From: Geminicoccaceae bacterium
Lineage (GTDB): Bacteria; Pseudomonadota; Alphaproteobacteria; Geminicoccales; Geminicoccaceae
Assembly (NCBI GenBank): GCA_028285265.1
Contig: JANQPX010000069.1
Span: forward strand, 310,001-374,000
Direction: 5' to 3'
DNA: 64,000 bases
The notes under the pieces were generated by a model that saw only the letters and a program-made list of their open reading frames with translations, did no database searches and was not told where the DNA came from. The number at the start of each line of letters is the position of its first letter. The first letter of the stretch is position 1. Position numbers and translations under genes: made by a program. Positions 1 through 9,142 of the stretch are shown here, piece after piece.

Positions 1-180
1 GATAACGGCAAGCGCAGTAAGCATGCCGAGTACGCTGAGAATCTTAGGGAACGAGCTTGGCCAGACGGGCGCACGTTTTAGGATCGGCGGCAGTAGGTGG
101 TCCATGCCAAAGTAAGCCGCGTAGCCGTAGAGGCAGCAAAACAACAAAAAGAGCAGGCCGATCCAGCGCTCAAGAGTCAT
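1..180 (-). CDS. tctB: TctB-like tricarboxylate transporter small membrane subunit (N-terminal part)
   Basis: This is the first 60 codons of a small membrane protein; the rest lies beyond the left edge. It begins MTLERWIGLLFLLFCC, an immediate hydrophobic segment, followed by a short loop containing PPILKRAPVWPSSFPKIL and the start of a second hydrophobic segment. That pattern is typical of TctB, the small four-TM subunit of the tripartite tricarboxylate transporter (TTT) family, which works with the large TctA permease and the periplasmic TctC receptor. It lies 82 bp downstream of the tctC gene on the same strand, in the canonical C-B-A order. The family assignment rests on the N-terminus plus context. 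Confidence 0.8.
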   Translation of the reverse strand, partial: MTLERWIGLLFLLFCCLYGYAAYFGMDHLLPPILKRAPVWPSSFPKILSVLGMLTALAVI

Positions 181-222
181 GGTTCATGCTTGTATGAATA
201 GATGTGTATAGGAGGTACAGCA

Positions 223-248
223 GGAGGTCGGATCGTTCTCCGACCTCC
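223..248 (-). other. Intercistronic hairpin between tctC and tctB
   Basis: A perfect 10-bp inverted repeat (GGAGGTCGGA / TCCGACCTCC) encloses a 6-nt loop just after the tctC stop codon. There is no T-run, so it is unlikely to be a full intrinsic terminator. It may stabilise the tctC message or attenuate read-through, which would give more binding protein than permease. The function is inferred. Confidence 0.6.
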
Positions 249-262
249 CGGCTGATTGCGGA

Positions 263-1249
263 TTACAGGAAGCCGAGTTTCTTCATCAGATCACCAATGA
301 CCTGTTCCTGATTTTCCAGGAATGACATGAAGTCGTCGCCGGAGTTATGGATGTTCACCCAGCCGTTCCGAGCACGCACCTCTTCCCAAGCTTCCGTTTC
401 GTACATGGCGGCGAGCACGTCGCGATACGCTTCAGCTTGTTCCTCAGGCAGGCCGGGAGCAGCAAAGAAACCGCGCCAATTCACGAATTCGACATCGTAG
501 CCGAGTTCCTTCAGGGTCGGCGCCTCGGGCAAGGCATCAATGCGCTCTGGCGCAGTGACGGCCAGAACTTTCATTTCGCCAGCCTTTGCCAATTCGACAG
601 CCTCAGAAAATCCCGTGGAACCCGCCGAGATCTCTCCCGACAGAATGGCGGCATTCATCTCGCCACCGGCATCGTAAGGGATATATTTGATGGCAGTAGG
701 GTCGGCACCAGCTCCTTCGAATGCCATGGCTGCAACCAAGTGATCCATGCCACCAGGCACTGAGCCACCGCCAATGCTTACGGATGATGGATCGGCATTA
801 TAAGCATTCACCAGATCCGCAAAGGTGCCAAGCTCGCTGTCCGCCTTGGTGATGATAGCCGCATAGTCCCCAATCGTGCCGGCTATGAGGGTGAGATCAC
901 GAAAATTCTGGGGAAACACGCCCGTCAGCGACCTGATCACGATTGGCGTCGAGTTGACCATCAACGTTCCGTGATTGCTCTCGGCATTCTCAATCAGGTA
1001 GCCAATGGCTTTGCCGCCACCGCCGCCTGACATATTCTCATAGCTTGCCTGTCCGACCAGTCCAGCACCTGTCAGTGCTTCCCCAGTGCCTCTGGCTGTG
1101 CCATCCCAGCCACCACCGGCTCCACCAGGAATGAGGAAATGAATGCTGTCGAGTTTCTGGTGGCCGTCGGCCAGAGCTAGGCCGCCTGTCATCGCAAAGG
1201 CCGCCGCGCTCGCGATCACGATACGGCGGCTTGTCTTGAAAAACGTCAC
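263..1249 (-). CDS. tctC: TctC-type tripartite tricarboxylate transporter substrate-binding protein
   Basis: A 328-aa exported solute receptor of the Bug/TctC family, which binds a carboxylate in the periplasm and delivers it to the TctAB membrane complex. The N-terminus is a classic Sec signal peptide (SRRIVIASAAAFAMTGG..ALADG, cleavage after about residue 28). Family motifs follow: IHFLIPGGAGGGWDGTAR near residues 36-53 and VSIGGGSVPGGMDHL near 157-171. The start is GTG with a well-placed GGAG upstream in GGAGACCTAAC. It is the first gene of an operon continuing into tctB. The ligand (citrate, tricarballylate or another carboxylate) cannot be read from sequence. Confidence 0.92.
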   Translation of the reverse strand: MTFFKTSRRIVIASAAAFAMTGGLALADGHQKLDSIHFLIPGGAGGGWDGTARGTGEALTGAGLVGQASYENMSGGGGGKAIGYLIENAESNHGTLMVNSTPIVIRSLTGVFPQNFRDLTLIAGTIGDYAAIITKADSELGTFADLVNAYNADPSSVSIGGGSVPGGMDHLVAAMAFEGAGADPTAIKYIPYDAGGEMNAAILSGEISAGSTGFSEAVELAKAGEMKVLAVTAPERIDALPEAPTLKELGYDVEFVNWRGFFAAPGLPEEQAEAYRDVLAAMYETEAWEEVRARNGWVNIHNSGDDFMSFLENQEQVIGDLMKKLGFL

Positions 1250-1427
1250 GTTAGGTCTCCCGATTCATAGAATGAATGCCGGCAGCCATACTCAGAGACA
1301 CGACGGCATTCGTTTGTATCACTCCATGCTGCCAAATCTGCCTATAGAAAATCCGCTCGTAAAGGGAATTTCCCTGAAGATGCGCAGCATGATAGCGCGA
1401 GATCAGCTTCGTTGAATTCGCTCATTT

Positions 1428-2618
1428 CTATTGGCAAAGCAGGTGCTCACGCCAGACGATCTTACTTGTGCCGACAAAGCGACTAAGGCGCGAGAGCTCA
1501 GCGCGTAATCTGTCTCGTCGCCCCGAACCAAAGCGTATTTTGGCTTCTGGCCAGAATCCGATGACGTGAAGTGAGCTGTCAGCGCGTTCAGCACGAAGTT
1601 CAATGCGACCGACGAATCGCTCACCTTCTAAGATCGGGAAGACGTAGTAGCCGAAGCGGCGTTTCGCTGCCGGCACAAAGATCTCGATACGGAAGTCAAA
1701 GCCAAACAGGCGACCCAATCGATTACGATCGCGGACGATAGGGTCGAATGGATTGACGATCCGAAGCCTGGACGACACATCAGGCAGGGCTGCAATCCTC
1801 GACTCGATATCGTCAGGAGCGAGCATCGGTAGCCAATCGCCTCCAGCGGTCTCGACGATCACCTCGGTTAGGTTGGAGCTGTTCTTCGCAGCCCACCCCT
1901 TAACTTCGGCCAGGTCGGTAGCAGCCCAGAAACGTTGTATGTCGCCACATGTCGCAAAGCTGAGACGATCAAGAGCACCCTGACAAAGCCAATTTACCTG
2001 TTCGTTGTCGGATCGCTTGTCGTCCCGAATCTCTTTAGGAATCACACGGTCGGCTAGATCATAGAACTTAGTGAAATTCTGGCGGTGCGATGTCGCGAGC
2101 TGCCCTGCATGCCACATATAATCTAGGGCCAACTTATGCGGTGGCCTACGCCAGGCAACAGTCTTATCTTTACAAACTGTGTCGAAGGCATGCGTTGATA
2201 GAGGTCCCTCGCGGGCGATCCGTTCCAGGATTGCAGCACAACCCGCATCATCAAGCATTGATTTGTACCATGAGGAACGGCGGATTTTCGCTTCCATGCG
2301 TTCGAATTGCCGCCGCCAGAGCGGATAGCTTGTCATGGGAATGACAGAGGCATCATGGGTGAAGTGTTCGAAGATTCGGCGGTCTTGAGCAAGCAGTTTG
2401 TCGAGCATTTTCGGGCGATAATGCTGATTCCTGCTCCAAAGGATATGATGATGCGCCCGTTCGACAACGCGAATGGTATCGAGCTGGACAAAGCCAAGCC
2501 TGTCGATGATCCCAGCGAGGTTCAGAGGACCTGTTGGTACATCAACCATGCCATGGGCGTGTAGAAATAGGCGCCGGGCGTTGTGGTTGGAGATACGAAG
2601 GGCTGGATGGCTCATCAT
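1428..2618 (-). CDS. YcaQ-like winged-helix DNA-binding protein
   Basis: About 396 aa, in the HTH_42 family that includes E. coli YcaQ, a DNA glycosylase that unhooks interstrand crosslinks. Characteristic family segments are visible: ARRLFLHAHG near the N-terminus, LGFVQLDTIRVVERAHHHIL (the QxD stretch conserved in the family) and, later, VNPFDPIVRDRNRLGRLFGF. The open frame extends to a TTG at 2678, but homology begins around the paired ATG codons at 2615-2618 and no convincing ribosome binding site separates the options. Upstream it faces the hydroxyacyl-CoA dehydrogenase gene. Glycosylase activity is inferred from the family only. Confidence 0.82.
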   Translation of the reverse strand: MMSHPALRISNHNARRLFLHAHGMVDVPTGPLNLAGIIDRLGFVQLDTIRVVERAHHHILWSRNQHYRPKMLDKLLAQDRRIFEHFTHDASVIPMTSYPLWRRQFERMEAKIRRSSWYKSMLDDAGCAAILERIAREGPLSTHAFDTVCKDKTVAWRRPPHKLALDYMWHAGQLATSHRQNFTKFYDLADRVIPKEIRDDKRSDNEQVNWLCQGALDRLSFATCGDIQRFWAATDLAEVKGWAAKNSSNLTEVIVETAGGDWLPMLAPDDIESRIAALPDVSSRLRIVNPFDPIVRDRNRLGRLFGFDFRIEIFVPAAKRRFGYYVFPILEGERFVGRIELRAERADSSLHVIGFWPEAKIRFGSGRRDRLRAELSRLSRFVGTSKIVWREHLLCQ

Positions 2619-2713
2619 GATGATCTTGTTAACGGAGGCAAGGGGATCCGATTTTGACCTCTCGCTGAATTTGCGCAAGGACTGATCGAGAATGGCTAAG
2701 GGGGGCGCAGACC

Positions 2714-4009
2714 ATGATGTTGACCTTTGACGTTAGCAAAGGGGATGAAGCAAGTGCACTCGCACACGTAGCGGCCGCCGAAGCAGCGGCGAAGACCCCA
2801 CCTGGAATCGACATTGCCTCGGCGCGCCCGGTTGAGCATGTGGCGATCGTTGGCGGTGGTTTGATGGGAAGTGGGATTGCTGCAGCATGCCTGTTTGCTG
2901 GTACATCTGTCACGATCCTAGAGCAAGATGCAGCATCGGCAGACATAGCAAGGAAACGAGTCAACCGTCTCCTTGAGGGAGCCGTAAAACGAGGCAAACT
3001 CAGTGACGACGCTAAAGCTGATGGCCTTTCACGACTTGAAGCTGCTAGCGACTTTGATCGGGCGCAATGTGCCGATCTCGCGATTGAAGCCGTCTTCGAG
3101 GATCTTGAGGCAAAGCGGCATGTTTTTCAAAAGCTCGAGCAAGTCCTAAGACCCGAGGTGCCGATTGCGACGAACACCTCTTACCTCAATCCAGTTCAAG
3201 TCGCTGCTGATATTGCTGACCTAAGTCGCGTCATTGGCCTCCATTTTTTCAGCCCGGCGCATGTCATGAAACTTCTGGAAGTCGTTCGAACACCGGCTTC
3301 TTCGATGGAGGCTCTTGCCACCGCCTTCGCATTGGCGGAGCGTCTCGGCAAAGTTGCGGTTCCGGCAGGTATTTGCGATGGGTTTATCGGTAATCGCATG
3401 CTGCAAGCCTATCGCCGACAAGCAGATTATATGCTTTTGGATGGTTGCCTTCCTCATGAAGTTGACCATGCCATGCGAGGATTTGGCATGCCGATGGGCC
3501 CCTACGAGCTTCAAGATCTCACCGGGCTTCAGATTTCGTTCGCGAATCGCCGCCGTCAGGATGCGACCCGCTCCCGAGAAGAGCGGTATGCAACAATTGG
3601 CGACCGCCTCTGCGAGATGGGAAGACTGGGGCAGCGTTCGGGTAAAGGTTGGTATGATTACAAGGAGGAGAGTCGAACACCGTATCGGGACGAAGAGGTC
3701 GAAGCACTGATCTTGGCTACGGCCCGTGACCTTGGAATCAATCGGCGTTCCCACTCTGAGGCTGAGATAACGGCTCGACTCATGGCGGTGCTCATTAATG
3801 AAGGTGGCCGGATTTTGGATGAGGGCGTCGCTTCTCGGGCGTTCGATATCGATCTCGTCAAAATCCATGGTTATGGCTTTCCTAAGATACGCGGTGGTCC
3901 GATGTATTTGGGAAAGCAGTGCGGACATTCGTCAGTGCTCGAAACGATGCGGATGGTCGCCGATCAGAGCCCGAACTCCTGGCAAATCGCCGATTACCTC
4001 CGGTCCTGA
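2714..4009 (+). CDS. 3-hydroxyacyl-CoA dehydrogenase lacking the hydratase half
   Basis: A 431-aa NAD-dependent L-3-hydroxyacyl-CoA dehydrogenase of fatty-acid beta-oxidation. The NAD-binding Rossmann motif is VAIVGGGLMGSGIA (about residues 43-56). NTSYLNPVQVAA and HFFSPAHVMKLLEVV match the active-site region of the 3HCDH family, with the catalytic His in HFFSPAH. Two C-terminal 3HCDH_C-type repeats follow, the second around HGYGFPKIRGGPMY. The first 40 residues (including HVAAAEAAAKTPPGI) resemble the linker that in FadB/FadJ-type multifunctional proteins joins an enoyl-CoA hydratase domain, yet no hydratase domain is present. TAAGGGGGG lies about 9 nt before the ATG, so the start is well supported. 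Confidence 0.9.
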   Translation: MMLTFDVSKGDEASALAHVAAAEAAAKTPPGIDIASARPVEHVAIVGGGLMGSGIAAACLFAGTSVTILEQDAASADIARKRVNRLLEGAVKRGKLSDDAKADGLSRLEAASDFDRAQCADLAIEAVFEDLEAKRHVFQKLEQVLRPEVPIATNTSYLNPVQVAADIADLSRVIGLHFFSPAHVMKLLEVVRTPASSMEALATAFALAERLGKVAVPAGICDGFIGNRMLQAYRRQADYMLLDGCLPHEVDHAMRGFGMPMGPYELQDLTGLQISFANRRRQDATRSREERYATIGDRLCEMGRLGQRSGKGWYDYKEESRTPYRDEEVEALILATARDLGINRRSHSEAEITARLMAVLINEGGRILDEGVASRAFDIDLVKIHGYGFPKIRGGPMYLGKQCGHSSVLETMRMVADQSPNSWQIADYLRS

Positions 4010-4102
4010 GGCGCCTTTTACCAACCGTTATGCGCCTGGTGACAGCGGGGGGATGATCGTGCTAAATCCAACGCCGCTTTGACGATGTTGAGGACCATCT
4101 TT

Positions 4103-5231
4103 ATGCGCGCAGAAATCTCCAATTTAGCTTCTGAGATTGAGCAGGGTTTGACCCTGCTGAGGAGGCATCTTTGACTGGGATAAAGCCAATCAACGCCTCG
4201 AAGAACTAAACCAACGTTCAGAAGATCCTGACCTTTGGAACGATGCCGACCGCGCTCAAGCTTTGATGCGCGAACGCAATCAGCTGTCCGCAGCGATTGA
4301 GCGTCAGCATACTTTGGAACAGGAGCTGGCCGATCACGTCGGTCTTGCCGAGCTCGCAGAGGAAGAGGGGGACGATGAGACCCTAAAGGAGGCAGAAGGC
4401 TCCTTGGTTTCGCTCCACGAACGCTTGGCCAAGCTTCAATTAGAGAGTCTTCTCTCAGGCGAGGCTGATGGAAACGATTGTTTCTTGGAAATTCATGCGG
4501 GTGCAGGTGGCACGGAGAGCCAGGACTGGGCGGAGATGCTGCTCCGTATGTATGTCCGTTGGTCTGAGCGTCGAGGGTTCAAGTTGGAATTCATCGAGGA
4601 AAGCGCGGGTGAAGAAGCTGGCCTGAAATCAGTGACCGTCAAAGTGCTCGGTCACAATGCCTATGGTTGGCTGAAGACCGAAAGTGGTGTTCATCGATTG
4701 GTCCGAATTTCGCCATTTGACAGTCAAGCGCGGCGACACACTAGTTTTGCGAGCGTCTGGATCTACCCGATTATCGATGACTCGATCGAAGTTGAGATTG
4801 AGGAAAAGGATCTTCGAGTGGACACCTATCGCGCATCTGGAGCAGGTGGACAGCATGTAAACAAAACGGACAGTGCGATTCGGATCACCCATATGCCTAC
4901 TGGGATCGTCGTTCAGTGCCAAAACGACCGATCACAGCACCGAAATCGCGCTCAGGCTTATGACATGCTTCGGGCGCGTCTATACGAACTGGAACTTCAA
5001 AAGCGCCAGGAGGCCGCGGACGCCGAGGCAGCAAGCAAAAGCGACATCGGATGGGGTCATCAGATCCGCTCGTATGTCTTGCAACCCTATCAGATGGTGA
5101 AAGATCTTCGCACCGGTGTCGAAAAAGGGAACGCCCAAGGCGTGCTTGACGGCGATATTGACGACTATCTAGAGGCATCGCTGGCACAAGGCGTTGAGCG
5201 GCGCCAAGCCTCAGATGAGGGGATTGCTTAG
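4103..5231 (+). CDS. prfB: Peptide chain release factor RF2 (programmed +1 frameshift)
   Basis: RF2 terminates translation at UGA and UAA. The gene is in two frames: 4103-4171 encodes MRAEISNLASEIEQGLTLLR..HL and stops at an in-frame TGA (4172-4174). A +1 shift at CTT-TGA-C resumes at GAC (4173), giving about 375 aa in total. An internal Shine-Dalgarno-like AGGAGG (4160-4165) sits 3 nt before the CTT, the hallmark autoregulatory RF2 site: low RF2 slows termination and favours frameshifting. The body carries SPF (RISPFDSQARRHTS) and the catalytic GGQ loop (RASGAGGQHVNKTDSAIR). GAGG lies 9 nt upstream of the chosen ATG; an in-frame ATG six codons earlier is less likely. Confidence 0.97.
4160..4175 (+). 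promoter_or_regulatory. prfB programmed frameshift element
   Basis: The element is AGGAGG-CAT-CTT-TGA-C: a Shine-Dalgarno-like stimulator, 3-nt spacer, slippery CTT in the P site, the TGA recognised by RF2, then C. It matches the canonical arrangement of bacterial prfB genes exactly. Confidence 0.96.
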
Positions 5232-5261
5232 GCGGTCGACGCATACCAAGAACTCGATGTC

Positions 5262-6299
5262 TCAGGTCGCCGTTCGTCGATTTAAGAGATGAATTCCGTG
5301 TCGGAAGGTCCATAGGCTGACGAGCAGGATGACCAGCTCAATAGCGATGGTCATGGCGACACCATGTCGTCCAAGAAGCAGCAGCTCCTGACGTGCTGCG
5401 ATGACTGTCGCATTTGTCGTTTGATTGTCTTGCCAAAGTGAAAAGAGACCGCTTGCCATGACAGCGAGTTCGGTCACGATCAACCATGTCAAAGCACCTC
5501 CAACCATGAGCAAAACCGGACCCGCGAGATATCGACGACTGCACCAGTTCTGATAGGGCTGGTGCAAGTGATCATAGTCCGGAGCATGTGCAGCTTCGTG
5601 ATGTCCTGCTGCCTGGGCCGCCCGAACGCGGCGGGCCAAGGCGAGAGCAAGGCCAGTTTCTAAGGCGAGGACCGGAAGAACCATCATGCCAAGCCACCCA
5701 TTGGATTGGCCCTCGGCAAGGAGGATTTCCTGCAGGATTAGGGGGTAATCGTAGGCTCCATGAAGCAGGATTGGTACTGCGAGAGCAAGGATGTAGTAAT
5801 AGCGACGTTTGTTCGGTACGAAATGAGCAAGGCCGAAATAGTAGCCCATAATCACACCAGCCATTGCATGAAACGGGACCGCGCTAACCGCGCGCCACAG
5901 AGCTGTCTCCAGTCCAGATTGATAGACATAGGACCAGTTTTCGATCGCAGCAAATCCGAGCGATGCGCAGACGCCGTAAACCAGGCCGTCCATAGGCTCG
6001 TCAAAGTCGTTCCATGTGCGGCAAAAGAGATAAAGAACGGCAAATTTCGAGAGTTCCTCAATCCCACCCACAATGGGAAAGGAAATGATGAACGCTGCCA
6101 TCCAAGGATTGGTCGCGAGATCAGCAAGAGGAAAGAACAGAATTTCGCCGATGAGTGCTGCCGGCGCAGCCGCGCCGAAGCCGAGCGCGAAGGTGAACCA
6201 AATCAGCCTTCGCGGCTCGGGATAAAGATCGCGGCTCGTAAAATACCAGAGAAGGAGAAGCGCTGGCGCAATTGCCAGTACATGAAGCCAAAATGGCAT
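5262..6299 (-). CDS. PrsW family intramembrane metalloprotease-like protein
   Basis: A 345-aa polytopic membrane protein with many hydrophobic segments. The PrsW (CPBP-like clan) catalytic motifs are in order: EE at residues 81-82 in GGIEELSKF, E120 in AAIENW, H144 in VPFHAMAG, and H180 with D184 in LLHGAYDY. PrsW in Bacillus makes the site-1 cleavage of the anti-sigma factor RsiW, and proteobacterial homologues are poorly characterised. The C-terminal third adds further TM helices beyond the core. It converges with prfB (31 bp between the stops) and no anti-sigma factor is adjacent, so no substrate can be proposed. Confidence 0.88.
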   Translation of the reverse strand: MPFWLHVLAIAPALLLLWYFTSRDLYPEPRRLIWFTFALGFGAAAPAALIGEILFFPLADLATNPWMAAFIISFPIVGGIEELSKFAVLYLFCRTWNDFDEPMDGLVYGVCASLGFAAIENWSYVYQSGLETALWRAVSAVPFHAMAGVIMGYYFGLAHFVPNKRRYYYILALAVPILLHGAYDYPLILQEILLAEGQSNGWLGMMVLPVLALETGLALALARRVRAAQAAGHHEAAHAPDYDHLHQPYQNWCSRRYLAGPVLLMVGGALTWLIVTELAVMASGLFSLWQDNQTTNATVIAARQELLLLGRHGVAMTIAIELVILLVSLWTFRHGIHLLNRRTAT

Positions 6300-6416
6300 G
6301 CACCCCGGTCCCTACGTTTCCTGTTGCAAGGGACTTTAGTGCCAAAGTCGCCTAAACGGAACCGTTTCATAGCCCAAATATATGACGGCTAGAGTGTCAG
6401 TGCTTGAGACATCTTG

Positions 6417-7346
6417 CTAATAGCCACGTGCGCGATCGGCAAGGTGATTGGGCGGTCTTCCAGCGCGAACGAGTCTGATGTTTTCGACGACACCCGCAGC
6501 AGCACTTCTCGGATCACAGTAGCTTGCCACATGCGGTGTAACGAGGACGCGAGGTTCGTTCCAAAGACGGCTCGCTTTAGGTAAGGGCTCGGTTTCGAAA
6601 ACATCGAGTGTTGCCGCCGCCAACTGTCCGTTTTCCAGTGCTTCGATCAAGTCACCTTCGACTAGGTGACGGCCGCGGCCAACGTTGATAAGGCAAGCAT
6701 TGCTGGGAAGGGCAGCAAACAGCGAAGTGTTTAAGACACCTTCGGTATCCTGAGTGAGTGGCAGCAGGCAGATCAGGATTTCAGTGTTCGAAAGAAACGA
6801 ATGAAGCTGCGTTGATCCATGAAAGCACGCGACTCCATCAAGTATCTTTTCTGAACGACTCCAGCCTTGCACTTTGAACCCGAAATCGCGAAGGCACGCA
6901 GCTGCTGCAGAGCCAAGAACGCCAAGACCAAGGATACCGACGGTACGGTCACCGACGAGTTTTGGAAATTTGAATGTCCACCGGCCGCTGCGCTGTTCGT
7001 GTTCGAAGAAATCCAGATTTCTGTGATGGCGAAGTGCGGCAGCGAGAACATAGTCTGCCATCATGCGGGTTAATGAAGGATCGACCATGCGCGCCAGTGG
7101 TAGGTTGGGCAATGTGCAATCTTCGATGAGGGCATCAACGCCGGCGCCAAGGGACAGGATGGCCTTGAGATTTGCGAACTTTGAGAGCTCACCTGGTGGA
7201 GGAAGCCAGACTAGCGCGACGTCGATGTCCAAAGGGTTGCCTATCTGGTCCGGCCAGACACGAAAATCTAGATCCGGCATTTCCGCCAACAACGCTTCTC
7301 GCCACTGATCAACAGGATCAGCTTCGCTCAGAAACAACAACGCCAA
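6417..7346 (-). CDS. ghrA: GhrA-like glyoxylate/hydroxypyruvate reductase
   Basis: A D-2-hydroxyacid dehydrogenase of about 309 aa, close to the 312 aa of E. coli GhrA. It reduces glyoxylate or hydroxypyruvate with NAD(P)H. The dinucleotide motif is VGILGLGVLGSAAA. Catalytic-domain signatures are INVGRGRHLVEGDLIEAL, the DVFETEPLP segment and the His in VTPHVASY; the conserved Arg lies in INVGRGRHL. The frame is open to a GTG at 7373, but homology starts at ALLFLSEADPVDQW. A TTG at 7346 is preceded by GGGGAGA at good spacing, so I chose TTG. The true substrate could be another 2-ketoacid. Confidence 0.85.
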   Translation of the reverse strand: MALLFLSEADPVDQWREALLAEMPDLDFRVWPDQIGNPLDIDVALVWLPPPGELSKFANLKAILSLGAGVDALIEDCTLPNLPLARMVDPSLTRMMADYVLAAALRHHRNLDFFEHEQRSGRWTFKFPKLVGDRTVGILGLGVLGSAAAACLRDFGFKVQGWSRSEKILDGVACFHGSTQLHSFLSNTEILICLLPLTQDTEGVLNTSLFAALPSNACLINVGRGRHLVEGDLIEALENGQLAAATLDVFETEPLPKASRLWNEPRVLVTPHVASYCDPRSAAAGVVENIRLVRAGRPPNHLADRARGY

Positions 7347-7400
7347 AGACCATCTCCCCAAGAGCATCTTCACATAGACAATTAAGCGCGGCGCAGCGCA

Positions 7401-8339
7401 TCAGGATGGGGGCCTTTCAAGATCAGCAAGCGTTTTTCGAGCAACTGCCTGGTGCGGCCCACCGAGCTTCACAGCCCTTCTAGCAGCATTTAGCGCTTCC
7501 TCTTTTCGATTTTGGTCGGAAAGGCTTACGGCAAGATTATTCCAAGCTTCAGCCGAGGTTGGATGAAGGGTGACTGCATGCCGAAAGGCAGTGCTCGCTG
7601 CAGAGAGGTTCCCCTCGGCATATCGTGCATTGCCAAACCCCATTAGAGCGGGGAAGCTGTTTGGCCATCGTTCCAATACTGCACCGTAGGCCGTGGCGGC
7701 AGCATGGCTTCGGCCGGTCAATTCGAGACCATTGGCCGCTTTAAGACTTTCTGGTTCGTTGGCTGTGAGCGGCAAGTCACGCGGTCGCGTTATGGTGAGG
7801 GCCCATTGGTGGGCTGAGCGCCAAGTCTTCTTGAAATCCGTGAAGCTGGTCGCCAAGCGCTGTTCGCGGCCGGAGTGTAAGAACAGCGTCTGCCTGTCTA
7901 AATCGTATCCTATGGCAACCGCATAATGCCAAACCGGCCAAAGGTCGAGGCCTAGATTCTGAAGCACCAATACAGGACGACCATCGTTGAGCTCGGCTAG
8001 GAGATCTTCAAAGGATTGGATGGAGATGGCCAAACGCCCGGCGCGACGCGTCGCCTGAATGATGTCGGACTGAAGCGTTCCCCTACGACCAGGTGTATAG
8101 ACGGCCGGCGCAAGCGTAGCCGGGTCGGTCGAGATACCGGCCCAGCCGAACATCATGGCCAGCGCCGCCGGACCGCAATCGTCTCGCTCCTGCTGAGCGT
8201 GAAAGGGAACGGATGTAAGTGAAATGCCTGATGCGAGGTTCCACTTACCGGATGATAGGACAGGCTCAGGTTGACTGGAGCAGCCAAGCAGCGAAGTGAC
8301 CATGATGATCACCACACAGACTTTGCTCGGCACAATCAT
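7401..8339 (-). CDS. PA2778-type C39-like cysteine peptidase lipoprotein with TPR
   Basis: A 312-aa predicted lipoprotein: signal peptide ending in the lipobox LLGC (Cys20), then a papain-like C39 domain with the nucleophile Cys55 in DDCGPAALAM and His138 in WPVWHYAVAIGYD. After about residue 205 it has tetratricopeptide-like helices (NGLELTGRSHAAATAYGAVL; AWNNLAVSLSDQNRKEEALN). This architecture is that of the PA2778 family described in Pseudomonas, which is found next to a PA2779-family gene, exactly as here. The C39 fold suggests peptide processing or binding at the envelope; no substrate is known from the sequence. Confidence 0.85.
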   Translation of the reverse strand: MIVPSKVCVVIIMVTSLLGCSSQPEPVLSSGKWNLASGISLTSVPFHAQQERDDCGPAALAMMFGWAGISTDPATLAPAVYTPGRRGTLQSDIIQATRRAGRLAISIQSFEDLLAELNDGRPVLVLQNLGLDLWPVWHYAVAIGYDLDRQTLFLHSGREQRLATSFTDFKKTWRSAHQWALTITRPRDLPLTANEPESLKAANGLELTGRSHAAATAYGAVLERWPNSFPALMGFGNARYAEGNLSAASTAFRHAVTLHPTSAEAWNNLAVSLSDQNRKEEALNAARRAVKLGGPHQAVARKTLADLERPPS

Positions 8340-8359
8340 TACACCACCGATTTAGTCGA

Positions 8360-9022
8360 TCAGCGAATCTGCCGTTCGGCTTGAAAGTTACGGGTCCGCC
8401 CAGGTGTTGGCTGCTGAGCATATGGATCATAATCGAAGGTGCTGTTGCGCTGACGTCTACCGTCATAGCCCCCGAATTGATCCCGACGATAGTAGGAGCG
8501 TTGCTGGTTGTCGTAGGCGTAAGGATCAAGCTGGGTGGGACCAGCTGCTGGTTCGACGGTTAGAGCTTGAATCTGCTGCTGTCCGCATTGGCCACTGCCA
8601 CAAACAAATGGGAAAATGTCGAAGAGACCCAACGCATCGATCAGAACGGCGACACCGAATACGATAAAGATGACGACCAAAATGCTGCCAACACCTTCTC
8701 CTGCGGGAAGCTGATCGAGCTTACCTGCTATGTCGGCGACTTCCTGATCAGTGAGCGCCGCCAGTCTTGCGTCGGCTTCTACTGCACCAATGCCAAGAGA
8801 CAGCATCTGATCGCGGACGTCTTCCCTTGCGAGAACGTCGCGAATGCGTTCGCGTGCAGATGACGCCTGAAGCGCCGCGCTTGGATCTTCTCCTGACTGT
8901 TTAATCAGACTCTCTGTCGACACCATGCCCGCATGGACAAACCCGATCGGCAAGGAGGTCATTGTCATGACAACGGCCATGAAAAGCGCTGTCAGATGGC
9001 GGCTTCTTGTGGATAAGTTCAT
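8360..9022 (-). CDS. PA2779-type exported membrane protein
   Basis: About 220 aa. A signal-like segment (HLTALFMAVVMTMTSLP) is followed by a helical region with REDVRDQMLSLGI and ARLAALTDQEVADIAGKLDQ, then one TM helix (ILVVIFIVFGVAVLIDALGL). These are hallmarks of the PA2779 family; the partner PA2778-type peptidase is 20 bp downstream. The C-terminal tail after the TM is atypical, polar and rich in Gln, Tyr and Arg. The open frame reaches 9088, but the ATG at 9022 puts the signal peptide at the N-terminus. Function is unknown; co-occurrence suggests the pair act together in the envelope. Confidence 0.75.
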   Translation of the reverse strand: MNLSTRSRHLTALFMAVVMTMTSLPIGFVHAGMVSTESLIKQSGEDPSAALQASSARERIRDVLAREDVRDQMLSLGIGAVEADARLAALTDQEVADIAGKLDQLPAGEGVGSILVVIFIVFGVAVLIDALGLFDIFPFVCGSGQCGQQQIQALTVEPAAGPTQLDPYAYDNQQRSYYRRDQFGGYDGRRQRNSTFDYDPYAQQPTPGRTRNFQAERQIR

Positions 9023-9142
9023 GACGTTACCCGAACTCAGGAGACGTAAAATCTCAGACTTTGGTCGTAACTTCCAATTACTCCACAATATTTACCATTG
9101 ATCATTCGATAAATCAATGACGACTAGTTGGCAACTGCGGGT

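Noticed and set aside
5760..6392. 210-codon plus-strand frame
   Set aside because: Antisense to the PrsW gene, whose catalytic motifs are clear.
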